Shown piece by piece: positions 17,717 through 26,220 of a DNA stretch of 64,000 bases. Position numbers and translations under genes: made by a program. The stretch is taken from NCBI RefSeq assembly GCF_014873145.1, contig NZ_JADBEK010000001.1, forward strand, positions 9,424,001 to 9,488,000, in the 5' to 3' direction. This stretch comes from Nonomuraea angiospora. Lineage in GTDB: Bacteria > Actinomycetota > Actinomycetes > Streptosporangiales > Streptosporangiaceae. Under the pieces are notes generated by a model. That model made no database searches. It saw nothing but the letters and a program-made list of their open reading frames with translations, and was not told where the DNA came from. The first letter of the stretch is position 1. The number at the start of each line of letters is the position of its first letter.

Positions 17717-18490
17717 TCAGTACATCTTCGTGGTGGTGCGCTGGACGGTGGTGGGAGTCAGGCGGACGCCGTCGGTGGTGACCCGGTGGCCGCGGGTGTC
17801 GGTGACCCGTACGGCGAAGGGGCCCCGGCCCGCGCCGGACTCGGTGATCCAGTAGTTGTAGTCGGCCCGGGCCAGCTTGCGCCACGCGCCGCCGGCGGTC
17901 TTCACCTCGACCGAGGCGAGCGGGTTGCCGTGGTCGATGACCAGCAGGGCCAGCCACCACTGCGACGAGCCCTCCTTGACGCGGAAGGAGAGCGGCTTGC
18001 CGAGCTTCGGGTTGGCGGCCGGGCTGTAGGTGACCCCGACCATGCCCTCGCCGGGGTCCGCGACGCGGGCGAAGGCCTTACGGCTGAGGTCGATGTGCCC
18101 GGCGGGGCACTCCGGGCACTGGTCGACGACCTTGACCCGCACGGAGCCCTTCGGCCCGGTGACGGTGAGGTAGCCGCCGCAGGCTCGCGCGGCGCGGTAC
18201 TCGGCGGGGGAGAGCGCGACGTAGAGGTCGCCGGCGGGAGGCGACGGATAGGAGCAGTTGCCGCCCCCGGACCGGAGCCGGTAGAAGGTCGCCTTACCGC
18301 TGGTCGCCTTGCCCTTGATCGTCTTGCCCTTGGTCGCCTTACCGCCGGCCGTCTTCGCGGACGCGCCGGTGGACGCGGCGCTCTCCCGGCTCCGGGTGGA
18401 ATCGGCCAGGGCGGAATCGGCCAGGGCGGAGGCAGGGAGGAGCGAGGTCGCGGCGAGCGCGGCGGCGAGAACGGCTGTTAAACGGCGCAT
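17717..18490 (-). CDS. Bacterial expansin (EXLX-like), secreted
   Basis: A 257-residue exported protein. Residues 1-24 are a signal peptide (MRRLTAVLAAALAATSLLPA). A Lys/Gly/Thr-rich repeat linker (KATKGKTIKGKATSGKATF) precedes a double-psi beta-barrel domain with the expansin pattern GNCSYP, YVALSPAEY, CGGYLTVTGPKG and VVDQCPECPAGHIDLS. The C-terminal half (about 160-257) matches the carbohydrate-binding second domain (SSQWWLALLVIDHGNPLASV and the aromatic DYNYWI). Expansins loosen cellulose or other wall polymers without hydrolysis. GGGAGGA stands before the ATG. A plant-wall or self-wall target is possible; the gene stands alone. Confidence 0.85.
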   Translation of the reverse strand: MRRLTAVLAAALAATSLLPASALADSALADSTRSRESAASTGASAKTAGGKATKGKTIKGKATSGKATFYRLRSGGGNCSYPSPPAGDLYVALSPAEYRAARACGGYLTVTGPKGSVRVKVVDQCPECPAGHIDLSRKAFARVADPGEGMVGVTYSPAANPKLGKPLSFRVKEGSSQWWLALLVIDHGNPLASVEVKTAGGAWRKLARADYNYWITESGAGRGPFAVRVTDTRGHRVTTDGVRLTPTTVQRTTTKMY

Positions 18491-18647
18491 TCCGGTGTTC
18501 CTCCCGTATGTGATGGATGTGACAATAGCGAGATCGGTATATCTCGGTACGGTAAAGCGGCAGATCTTCCGTGATATGTCCGGGAAATAGCCGGTTATTG
18601 CCCTGGATGTTCAGGCAGCGGAAATCGGCACTCGCGCCGTCCTGTGC

Positions 18648-21299
18648 CTACGGGCCGGTCGCGGGCAGCTGATGCGAATCGGCTGACGCCAGGTGGGCGC
18701 TGATGCTCTCGACGTCCACCCCCGTCTCCTCGGTCCGGTCGATGCCGAGGGCGGACATGATGGTCAGGGCCTCGGTCCAGTGGCGCCGGGCGTGGCGGGG
18801 CCGGCCGAGCGCGGCGTGGGCGTGGGCGAGGCCGTCGTGGGCGCGGGCCTGGTCGCTCGGCTGGCGCAGGTCCGAGGCCAGGACCAGCGCCTGGCTGTGA
18901 CAGTCGAGCGCCTCATTGGCCTGGCCGCGGGCATGCTGCAGCCGGCCCAGGCCGTGCAGGGCCTCGAACTGCCAGTTGCTGTTGCCGATCTCGCACGCCA
19001 GGCGGAGGGCCTGCTCGTAGCAGTCGTACGCCTCCTCGTACCGCCCCTGGAGGCGGTGCAGATGGCCCAGGCCGTTGAGGCTGTCGAGCTCGCCGAGCCG
19101 GTGCCCGGTGCCGCGGGCCAGGCCCAGGGCTCGCGTGAAGTAGTCGGTGGCCGGGCTGTGCGCGTCCTGCCCGAGGTGGATGAAGCCGATGCCGAGCAGC
19201 GCGCGTAACTCGCCGGTGCGGTGGCCGATCGAGCGGGCGAGGACGAGCGCCCGCGCCAGCTCGTCGGCGCTCCGCTCGTACCACCCCATGATCCGGTGGA
19301 CGTTGCCGGCGGCGATCAACGCGTCCAGCTCACCCGTACGGTGGCCGATCGCCCGGGCGATGTCCAGCGCCTGCGCGAAGTGCTCGGCGGCCCGCGCGTA
19401 CTCTCCCTGGAACCCGCGGACCATGCCGATGCCGTTGAGCGCCCGTAACTCGCCCGCCCGATGGCCGATGGCGCAGGCGATGGCCAGGGCACGGGAGGAG
19501 TCGTCCAGGGCCGCTTCGTACCGGCACTGCATCTGACGGATCTCGCCGAGCCCGAGGAGGGCCTCCAGCTCGCCCGTACGGTATTCGGCGGCCCGGGCCG
19601 CCGACAGCGCCCGCTCCAGGAGCGCCTCGGCCTCGGCATAGCGGCCGCGGGTGCGCAGGCACCGGTGCAGGGTGGCCGACAGGTGCCGGACGTGTTCGGG
19701 GAAGCCGTGCTCGGCGGCCAGCTGCGCGAGGCTGAGCAGGTTGGACAGCTCGGCCTCGAGCCACGCGGCGGCGTCGGCCACCGCGGGCGGCGCCACCTCG
19801 CCTGGCGCGAGCCGCGGCCGCATGTCCGCCTCGTAGGGATAGAGCAGGTCCATCGCCGCCGACGCGGCGCGGCTGTAGTGGTTGAGCAGCCGCGCCGACG
19901 CGGCGCGCCGGTCGGACTCGGGCTCTTCGCCGGCGGCCCGTTCGGCGGCGTGTGTCCTGATCAGGTCGTGGAACCGGTAACGCCCGGGGACCGGCTCCTG
20001 CAGCAGGTGGACCTCCAGCAGCCGGTCCAGCAGCGTCGCGGCCTGCTTGACGGAGGCGGCCGGCGGCGCGGCGGCCGCGTCAGGGGCGAGGTCCGGGCTG
20101 GCATGCGCGTCAAGGGCGAGGTCCGCGCCGGGATGTAACCCCAGCAGCGCGGCGGCCGCGTCGGGCGCGAGGTCCATGCCCGGATGCAGCCCCAGCAGCC
20201 GGTACGCCCGCCGCTCGGCGGCGGTGAGCTCCTGGTAGGACAGGTCGAGCGCGGCGGTGACGCTGTGCTGCCCGGCGCGCAGCTCGCTCAGCGGGTGCTG
20301 GTGCTCCTCCAGCCGCTGCAACAGGTGCCGCACGCTCCAGGCCGGATGGGCCTTCAGCCGGGCCGCGGCCAGGCGGATGGCCAGCGGCAACAGCCCGCAC
20401 CGCCGTACGACCGAGGCCAGCACCTCCCGCGGCACCCCCGCGACCCGCTCCTCGCCGGCGGTGCCGGTGAACAGCGCGATCGCGTCCGCGAGCGGCAGCA
20501 CGTCGACCGACACCGTACGGGCGTCGTCCAGCCCGACCAGCCGCCGCCGGCTCGTCACCAGCACCAGACAGCCGCCCGCACCCGGCAGCAGCGGCCGCAC
20601 CTGGGCCTCGTCGGCGGCGTTGTCCAGGACGATCAGCATCTTCCGGTCGGCCAGCACGCTGCGATAGAGCGCGGCCCGGTCGTCGAGGTGCCGCGGGATC
20701 GACTCGCCGGGCACGCCCAGCACCCCCAGCACGCGGGCGAGCGCGTCGGCCGGGTCGGCCGCGGCGATGCCCCGCGTGTAGCCGTGCAGGTCGACGAACA
20801 GGTCACCGTCGGGAAAGCGCGGCGCGAGCTGGTAGGCGGCGTGCACGGCCAGCGCGGTCTTGCCCACCCCCGCCATGCCGTCGATGGCGGTGACCACCAC
20901 CGTGGCCGCGTCACCTACGTCGTCGAGAACGGCCAGTTCCCGTGCCCGGCCGACGAACGCCGCCACGTCGGCGGGCAACTGCCGCGGTGTCGGTCGCGGT
21001 GTCGGCCGCGCTGCGGGCCGAGCGCTCTCCGGCAGACCGCTCGCGGCGCGCGTCAGAACGGACACCTCCGCGGCGTCCAGGCCCAGCGCCTCGGCCAGCG
21101 ACCGCACCGACGCGCTGCGCGGCCGCCGCAGCTCGTCCGCCTCCAACCGGCGGACGGTCCGGACATTGAGCCCCGCCCGCGCCGCCACCTGCTCCTGGGT
21201 CAGCAGCGCCCGCTCGCGCCAGCCCCGTAACAACTCGCCCAGGCCCGGCCCTCCGACCGGACGGCCCGCCTCGGCGCCGTCGCGTGCTCCTGACGGCAT
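18648..21299 (-). CDS. XRE-HTH / NB-ARC / TPR regulator (AfsR-like STAND ATPase without SARP domain)
   Basis: An 883-residue signal-transduction ATPase. Residues 20-80 form an XRE helix-turn-helix (LTQEQVAARAGLNVRTVRRL). The NB-ARC domain follows, with Walker A GMAGVGKT near 145, Walker B KMLIVLDNA near 225, the sensor LVTSRRR and the GLPL-like motif CGLLPLAIRLAAARL. From about residue 520 onward there are at least six tetratricopeptide repeats, many starting IGHRTGEL. Such proteins regulate secondary metabolism or stress genes in actinomycetes after ligand or partner binding to the TPRs. An in-frame duplication, LLGLHPGMDLAPDAA followed by LLGLHPGADLALDA, lies near residues 375-410. No target gene can be assigned. 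Confidence 0.88.
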   Translation of the reverse strand: MPSGARDGAEAGRPVGGPGLGELLRGWRERALLTQEQVAARAGLNVRTVRRLEADELRRPRSASVRSLAEALGLDAAEVSVLTRAASGLPESARPAARPTPRPTPRQLPADVAAFVGRARELAVLDDVGDAATVVVTAIDGMAGVGKTALAVHAAYQLAPRFPDGDLFVDLHGYTRGIAAADPADALARVLGVLGVPGESIPRHLDDRAALYRSVLADRKMLIVLDNAADEAQVRPLLPGAGGCLVLVTSRRRLVGLDDARTVSVDVLPLADAIALFTGTAGEERVAGVPREVLASVVRRCGLLPLAIRLAAARLKAHPAWSVRHLLQRLEEHQHPLSELRAGQHSVTAALDLSYQELTAAERRAYRLLGLHPGMDLAPDAAAALLGLHPGADLALDAHASPDLAPDAAAAPPAASVKQAATLLDRLLEVHLLQEPVPGRYRFHDLIRTHAAERAAGEEPESDRRAASARLLNHYSRAASAAMDLLYPYEADMRPRLAPGEVAPPAVADAAAWLEAELSNLLSLAQLAAEHGFPEHVRHLSATLHRCLRTRGRYAEAEALLERALSAARAAEYRTGELEALLGLGEIRQMQCRYEAALDDSSRALAIACAIGHRAGELRALNGIGMVRGFQGEYARAAEHFAQALDIARAIGHRTGELDALIAAGNVHRIMGWYERSADELARALVLARSIGHRTGELRALLGIGFIHLGQDAHSPATDYFTRALGLARGTGHRLGELDSLNGLGHLHRLQGRYEEAYDCYEQALRLACEIGNSNWQFEALHGLGRLQHARGQANEALDCHSQALVLASDLRQPSDQARAHDGLAHAHAALGRPRHARRHWTEALTIMSALGIDRTEETGVDVESISAHLASADSHQLPATGP

Positions 21300-21384
21300 G
21301 AACCCATCTCCCCATGGTCAGCTGTCCGGATCAGCAACGAGCCTATGTCATTTCCCCATCGGCCCGCTGGCCCTGGAATAGGCG

Positions 21385-22017
21385 CTACAGGAGGGTGTCG
21401 CGCGCGTAGGCGGCGGCCTCCGTGCGGTTGCGCACGCCGATCTTGGCGAAGGCGTTGTTGATGTGCGTCTTGACGGTCGTCTCCGCGATGAAGAGCGCCG
21501 AGCCGATCTCCGCGTTGCTCAGGCCCCCGGCGACGAGCCGCAGCACCTCGACCTCCCGTACGGTCAGCCCGTCGGGACACGCCGAGACCGGCGGCGGCGC
21601 GGCGCGGGAGAGCGCGTCCACCAGCCGGCGGGACACCGCGGCCGAGAACGTCGACTGCCCGGCGGCGGCCGAGCGCAGGGCGGCGGCGATCTCCGCGCGC
21701 CCGGCGTCCTTGGTGAGGTAGCCGCGGGCCCCGGCCAGCAGGGCGGAGTCCACGGACCGGTCGTCGTCGTACGTCGTCAGCACCACGACGGCCACCTCCG
21801 GATGCGCGCGGGCGATCCGCCGCGTGGCCTCGACGCCGTCCATCACGGGCATGCGCAGGTCCATGAGCACGACGTCGGGGCGCACCTCGGCCACCAGGCG
21901 CAGGGCCTGTTCGCCGTCCCCGGCGTCGCCCACCACCTCCACGTCGTCGACCAGGTCCAGCAGCGCCACCAGGCCCTCGCGCATGAGCTGCTGGTCGTCC
22001 ACGACCAGGACCTTCAT
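21385..22017 (-). CDS. NarL/FixJ-family response regulator
   Basis: A 210-residue response regulator. The receiver domain has the phosphoacceptor Asp53 (VLMDLRMP) and Lys103 (YLTKDAG); the C-terminal LuxR-type helix-turn-helix is LTVREVEVLRLVAGGLSNAEIG followed by TTVKTHINNAFAKIGVRNR, given here only as key segments. The frame is open nine codons upstream, but the ATG at 22017 has GGAGG at the right distance and overlaps the TGA of the kinase reading frame once its frameshift is corrected (ATGA). It pairs with the kinase at 22014-23119. Confidence 0.92.
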   Translation of the reverse strand: MKVLVVDDQQLMREGLVALLDLVDDVEVVGDAGDGEQALRLVAEVRPDVVLMDLRMPVMDGVEATRRIARAHPEVAVVVLTTYDDDRSVDSALLAGARGYLTKDAGRAEIAAALRSAAAGQSTFSAAVSRRLVDALSRAAPPPVSACPDGLTVREVEVLRLVAGGLSNAEIGSALFIAETTVKTHINNAFAKIGVRNRTEAAAYARDTLL

Positions 22018-23119
22018 TCCGGCACCTCCGCCCGTACCTCCCACAGGCCCCCGACGGTCCCGCGCTCAGCGTCCCGCCCGCGAGCGCCAGCCGCTCGCGC
22101 ATGCCCTGCAGTCCGTGCCCGGACGACGGCCCCGTGCCCGTGGCCGCGTACGGATTGCGCACCACCAGCCGGACGGCGCCCTCACCGTAGCCGATCTCGA
22201 CCGTGACCGGCTCGCCCGGCGCGTGCCTGGCGGCGTTGGTCAGCGCCTCGCGTGCCGTACGCAGCAGGCAGACCTCCGCCGCCGGGGTGATCGGCCGCCG
22301 CGCGCCGGTCGTACGCAGCTCGGCCGGCGCCTCGTGGTCCCTGCGGTGCTCGGTGACCAGCAGTCTCAGCGCGTCCGGCAGCGGCGGCACGTCCTCGCGC
22401 AGCGCCGCCACCGCCGAGCGGGCCTCGACCAGCCCTTCCCTGGCCAGCGCCCGCGCCCTGCGGACGCGCGCCACCGCCCCCGCCACGTCGCCCCGTTCGG
22501 TGAGCATGGCCTCGGCGACCTCCAGCTGCACCCCCAGGGCGCCGAGGGAGTGCGCGAGCACGTCGTGGAGCTCCCTGGCGATGCGGGTCCGCTCGTCGAG
22601 CGCCATGGCCCTGGCCCGGTCGTGCTGGGCCTGCCGGTACTGGCGCCGCTGGAGCGCGAAGAGCACGGTGAGCAGCACGACCGTTCCCCGGACCACGATC
22701 GCCGATCGCGGCTGCTCCCACCAGAGCAGGCTGCCGACCATGAGCGCCAGGTCGGTCACGGTGACCGCGACGATCGCCGCCATGCTCGGCGTCATGTGCG
22801 CCGCGAACAGCAGCAACATCGCGAACACGAACACCGTGGGCGCCGGCTCGGCCGACCCCGAAACCGACGCCGCGACCGCCGAGCCCGCCGCCAGCGCGGC
22901 CACGGCCACGCGCGGGAACCGGCCGTCGAGCAGGACGAACGCGAGCCAGCACGCCATGGACCCGCCGAGCGCGGACCACAGCAGCGGGGGGACGCGATCG
23001 GGCTCGGCGGCCACCAGCGACCAGGCGAGGACCAGGCTCAACAGCAGCCTGACCAGGCGGCCGGTCTCGGGGTCGTCGGCCGCCAGGAGCCGTACGACCC
23101 GCCCCCACACCTCCCGCAT
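22014..23119 (-). CDS. Sensor histidine kinase (HisKA_3), frameshifted near its 3' end
   Basis: A NarL-type sensor kinase. Five or six N-terminal membrane segments (residues 20-155) are followed by the HisKA_3 dimerisation box with the phospho-His185 (RIARELHDVLAHSLGAL) and a HATPase domain (REALTNAARHA, GHGLQGMRERL). At 22059-22061 the reading frame goes wrong. As written it continues through the response regulator region to 21200. Adding one base there gives the expected family ending GTVGGLWEVRAEVPE and a TGA overlapping the regulator's ATG. I therefore annotate the intended end at 22014. A one-base deletion in a G-run, an assembly error or -1 slippage would each explain it. Confidence 0.8.
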
Positions 23120-23122
23120 CGC

Positions 23123-23239
23123 CTAGCGCGAGTCCTTCAGGGTCAGAATCATGTCCACCAAGATAAGCCGGAAGGCCACGAATCCGACGACCACCAGCAG
23201 CGCCACGACGACGATCGCGAGCAGGAACTTGCCGTTCAT
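23123..23239 (-). CDS. Small single-span membrane peptide upstream of the kinase
   Basis: A 38-residue peptide, MNGKFLLAIVVVALLVV followed by a further hydrophobic stretch and the tail ILTLKDSR. One membrane helix (residues 4-27) makes up most of it. The ATG at 23239 has GGGGGAAAG just upstream; an ATG at 23317 would add 26 residues but has a weaker site. Its TAG ends 3 nt before the kinase start, so it is probably the first gene of the kinase-regulator operon and could be a sensor partner or a target of the kinase. No homology recognised. Confidence 0.55.
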   Translation of the reverse strand: MNGKFLLAIVVVALLVVVGFVAFRLILVDMILTLKDSR

Positions 23240-23371
23240 CTTTCCCCCGTTGGCGTCCAGGAGCCGGTGCAGCAGTTCGAGCCAGAGGCTGCCCGGTCGT
23301 CCAGAGTGCTTGTCCATACCCGGGACGGTAGGGACGGGGCGGGGTGGAGCGGCACCTCCGAAAGGTGGAGC

Positions 23372-23950
23372 GTGGGGTGGAGCCGCTCTGTCGACGTCGG
23401 CTGCGGGGCCGGGCATTACGCGGCAGAGCTGCTGGCCCGCGGGGCCGAGGTGGTCGGTGTCGACGGGAGCGCCACGCTGCTGGGCCACGCGCGGGCGCGG
23501 GTGGGGGAGCGGGCCGAGCTCGTGCTGCGCGATCTGGAGGAGCCGCTGGACTTCGCCGATGACGCGTCGTTCGACGGGGCCGTGTGCGCGCTGGTGTTCC
23601 CCCACGTCACCCGTCGCGCGCAGTTGCTGGGTGAGCTGCGCCGGGTGCTGCGGCCCGGAGGGTGGCTCGTGGTCTCGACCGGCCATCCGACCGCCGACTG
23701 GCAGCACTTCGGGGGCTCGTACCACTCCGACGACTGGGTCGAGCTCCCCGTGGGCGACGGCCCGTTCTCCATCCGCTTCCAGCGGATGTCGCTGGAGGTG
23801 TTCCTGGGGGAGCTGCTGGCGGCCGGGTTCGTCCTGGAGCGGGTCGTCGAGCCGCGCCCGGTGGCCGCCCTGCGGGAGATCGACGAGGCCGCCTACGGCA
23901 GGCTGAACGAGCGCCCGCCCTTCCTCGCCGTCAGGCTCGTACGCCCTTGA
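23372..23950 (+). CDS. Class I SAM-dependent methyltransferase, N-terminally truncated
   Basis: The frame encodes the SAM-binding core VDVGCGAGHYAAELLARGAE, then VVGVDGS, LDFADDASFDGAVCALVFPH and LLGELRRVLRPGGWLVVST, the motifs I-III/post of Methyltransf_11/25 enzymes. Family proteins have about 40-60 residues before motif I; here the first plausible start, GTG 23372, is only six codons before it. The region upstream is the promoter of the divergent kinase operon and shows no further methyltransferase sequence. I judge it a 5'-truncated gene, possibly inactive. Its 3' end is part of a tandem duplication (23929-23999). Confidence 0.6.
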   Translation: MGWSRSVDVGCGAGHYAAELLARGAEVVGVDGSATLLGHARARVGERAELVLRDLEEPLDFADDASFDGAVCALVFPHVTRRAQLLGELRRVLRPGGWLVVSTGHPTADWQHFGGSYHSDDWVELPVGDGPFSIRFQRMSLEVFLGELLAAGFVLERVVEPRPVAALREIDEAAYGRLNERPPFLAVRLVRP

Positions 23951-23999
23951 CCGCGGCCTCGAGGGTCGTCAGGCTCGTACGCCCCTGACCTCGGCCTCG
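23929..23999. repeat. Imperfect 33-bp direct repeat at the methyltransferase 3' end
   Basis: Two 33-bp copies (23929-23961 and 23967-23999), each beginning CGTCAGGCTCGTACGCCC and ending CGGCCTCG, differ at two positions and are separated by 5 bp. The first copy includes the last codons and stop of the methyltransferase gene. Confidence 0.85.
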
Positions 24000-24022
24000 C
24001 GCGCCGTCAACCGGGGCGGCGG

Positions 24023-25207
24023 TCAGACGGTCGCGGGGGTGAGCTTGCGGGACGGGGTGAGCCGGTTGCGGACCCATGAGGCGGCGGCCGCGGCCGGCCA
24101 GAAGCGGCTCGCCAGGTTGCGCGCGGTGATCCCGGCGCGGGTGGCGGGGACCATCATGGCCGCGGCCGTCGCGACGTTCCCCTGGCGCGGGTCCACCAGG
24201 GTGCGGTGCTGGGCCTCGTACCGCGCGAAGGCCGATCGGGGGTCGGCGGGGGTGGCGGCCAGCTCCTCGGCGAGGGTGTAGGCGCCGGCCATGGCCAGGG
24301 TGGAACCGTCGCCGAACAGCGACACCGACGAGGCGGCGTCGCCCAGCAGCGCGACGCGCCCCTCGGCCCAGGAGTCGAGGCGCACCTGGCTGACGGAGTC
24401 GAACCAGAGGTCGTCGGTGGCGCGGACCTGGTCCAGCAGCTCCGGCACGCGCCACCCGTCGCCGGCGTAGGCGTCGGTCAGGATCCGCTTGTGCTGCGCG
24501 AGGTCGCGGTGGTTGAAGCCCCGCACCTCTGGGTGGCGGAAGATGAAGGCCGCAAGGGCCCGGCCGTGGACGGGGTGGACGGAGGCCAGCCGGCCGGGGG
24601 CGTTGTGCAGGACGACGTCCCGCTGGTTGTAGGCCGGGCCGTCGAGCTGCATCGTCGCGACGTAGAGGCCCATGTGGCGGACGAACTCGGACTCGGGCCC
24701 GAAGGCCAGCCGCCGGGTCGTCGAGTGCAGCCCGTCGGCTCCGATCACGAGGTCGAACCGGCGCGGCGCGGCCTTGTCGAAGGTGACGTCCACGCCGTCG
24801 CCGTCCTGGCTCAGCGCCGTCATCGTGTCGCCGAACATGACCTCGGCCGAGTCGCGGCTCGCCTCGTACAGGATCGCCGCCAGGTCGGTACGCGTCACCT
24901 CCACCTCCCGGCTGCCGGACGCCTGCTGCAGCGCCCGCATGTTGACCCGCCCGACCTGGCGGCCGGAGGCGTTGACGAAGCTCATCGCCGTCACCTGCGT
25001 GGCCGCCTCGCGCAGCCGCGGCATCACGCCCATGCGGTCGGCCACGCTCACGGCGGGGCCGCGGACGTCCACGGGGTTGCCGCTGGAGCGCAGGCCCGCG
25101 GCGCGTTCGACGACGGTGGGCCGGAAGCCGCGCCGCGCGAGCCAGTACGCCAGCGTGGTGCCGCCGATGCCGGCTCCGGAGATCAGGACTGTCGGTTCGG
25201 CCTTCAT
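24023..25207 (-). CDS. FAD-dependent aromatic/TetX-like monooxygenase
   Basis: A 394-residue class A flavin monooxygenase. The FAD motif GAGIGG (residues 11-16), the central FDLVIGADGLHSTTRR (the DG fingerprint) and the third FAD motif RVALLGDAASSVSLFGDGST are all intact. Such enzymes hydroxylate aromatic compounds or inactivate polyketide antibiotics (TetX, RdmE-like) with NADPH and O2. AAGGAG precedes the ATG at 25207. It is divergent from a TetR regulator and shares a symmetric operator-promoter with it (25242-25318), so expression is probably induced by the regulator's ligand, likely also the substrate. Confidence 0.88.
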   Translation of the reverse strand: MKAEPTVLISGAGIGGTTLAYWLARRGFRPTVVERAAGLRSSGNPVDVRGPAVSVADRMGVMPRLREAATQVTAMSFVNASGRQVGRVNMRALQQASGSREVEVTRTDLAAILYEASRDSAEVMFGDTMTALSQDGDGVDVTFDKAAPRRFDLVIGADGLHSTTRRLAFGPESEFVRHMGLYVATMQLDGPAYNQRDVVLHNAPGRLASVHPVHGRALAAFIFRHPEVRGFNHRDLAQHKRILTDAYAGDGWRVPELLDQVRATDDLWFDSVSQVRLDSWAEGRVALLGDAASSVSLFGDGSTLAMAGAYTLAEELAATPADPRSAFARYEAQHRTLVDPRQGNVATAAAMMVPATRAGITARNLASRFWPAAAAASWVRNRLTPSRKLTPATV

Positions 25208-25241
25208 GACTCGCTCCTTGGGGTTGCCGTGGTTTCGACGT

Positions 25242-25318
25242 GACCATATGACGAGATTTGAAAGTTAGTCAATTGCTAGTTGATGAGTTGACCAGATTTC
25301 GTATTTGGTCATATGGTC
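25242..25318. promoter_or_regulatory. Mirror-image divergent promoters with paired TetR operators
   Basis: An 11-bp box GACCATATGAC at 25242-25252 is repeated inverted as GTCATATGGTC at 25308-25318. Each contains a CATATG -10 hexamer. On the plus strand TTGACC (25288-25293) is 16 nt from CATATG (25310-25315); on the minus strand TTGACT (25267-25272) is 16 nt from CATATG (25245-25250). A regulator bound at the boxes would cover both -10 elements. Confidence 0.75.
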
Positions 25319-25323
25319 TTCCG

Positions 25324-26025
25324 GTGAGTGCCGAACGACTCCGCGACCCGCGGCAGCGCGCCGAACGGGCCGCGCGGATCCTCGACGTGGCGGCGGACCT
25401 GCTGCTGCGCCACGGCTACCGGCGGGTGACCATCGACGACGTGGCCGCCGGGGCCGGCATCGGCAAGGGGACCGTCTACCTGCACTGGAAGACGCGGGAG
25501 CAGCTGTTCGGCGCGGTCTTCGCGCGCGAGGTGCTCCGGGCGATGGACGAGCTCCGCCAGGCGCTCCGGGACGATCCGCGGGCCTGTTTGCTGCACCGGT
25601 TCGCGCGCGCCTATTTCCTGGCCATCGTGAACCGGCCGCTGCTGCTCAGCTTCCTCCTGGCCGACCCCGACCTGGTCGGCAAGCTGACCAGCTCCCCCGA
25701 CCCTGCCCGCGACGAGCGGCACGGCGCCATGGCCCACGACTACCTGGGGCTGCTCGCCGGGCACGGGCTGCTCCGCGACGACATGAGCGTCGATGAACTC
25801 GGGTACGCCTACCAGGCGACGTTCGAGGGGTTCCTGCGGGCCGGAGGCGCCTCGGACGGCCGGGAGCGGCGGGCGGACCTGCTCGCGCGTACCGTCCGGC
25901 GGGCGTTCGAGAGCGAGTCGGCGGTCCCCGACGCCACGTTGCGAGAGGTCGCCGCGGCCGTGGTCGCCCTGCTCGGCGATCTGATCGACGCCGACCGCAC
26001 CGAGTCCGGCATCCCCGAGGAGTAG
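25324..26025 (+). CDS. TetR-family transcriptional regulator
   Basis: A 233-residue TetR repressor. The N-terminal helix-turn-helix is RVTIDDVAAGAGIGKGTVYL followed by HWKTREQLF; the rest is a helical ligand-binding domain. The frame is open to 25258, but the GTG at 25324 lies about 8 nt after the -10 CATATG (25310-25315) and just before the conserved HTH lead-in, so a leaderless start here is likely; the upstream codons would lie inside the promoter. It probably represses itself and the divergent monooxygenase at 24023-25207. Confidence 0.88.
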   Translation: MSAERLRDPRQRAERAARILDVAADLLLRHGYRRVTIDDVAAGAGIGKGTVYLHWKTREQLFGAVFAREVLRAMDELRQALRDDPRACLLHRFARAYFLAIVNRPLLLSFLLADPDLVGKLTSSPDPARDERHGAMAHDYLGLLAGHGLLRDDMSVDELGYAYQATFEGFLRAGGASDGRERRADLLARTVRRAFESESAVPDATLREVAAAVVALLGDLIDADRTESGIPEE

Positions 26026-26031
26026 AGCGCC

Positions 26032-26220
26032 GGGCCTGGTCCGGCCGGGTGCCCGCGGCGCCTAAGCGCGGGTCCGGCCGGGTGCCCGCGGCGCTTGAGT
26101 GCGGGTCCGGCCGGGTGCTCGCGGCGCTTGAGCGCGGGTCCGGCCGGGTGCTTGAGCGCGGGTCCGGCTGAGTGCTCGCGGCGCTTGAGCGCGGTACGGC
26201 CGAGTGTCCGGAGCGCTCAG
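26032..26220. repeat. 33-bp tandem repeat (minisatellite), about five to six copies
   Basis: Unit of 33 bp built around GCGGGTCCGGCCGGGTGC and ending GGCGCTTGAG. The first copies are nearly identical, one copy (near 26134-26157) is shortened by 9 bp, and the last two are diverged. It lies in a 631-bp stretch without an intact gene between the TetR gene and the esterase. Not a CRISPR: there are no unique spacers. Confidence 0.8.

Noticed and set aside
21200..23119. 639-residue kinase read as one long protein
   Set aside because: After residue 351 it lacks any domain and lies in the wrong frame of the response-regulator gene; a one-base correction gives a normal kinase end.
26032..26220. CRISPR-like array
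   Set aside because: Repeats are directly adjacent with no unique spacers; it is a minisatellite.
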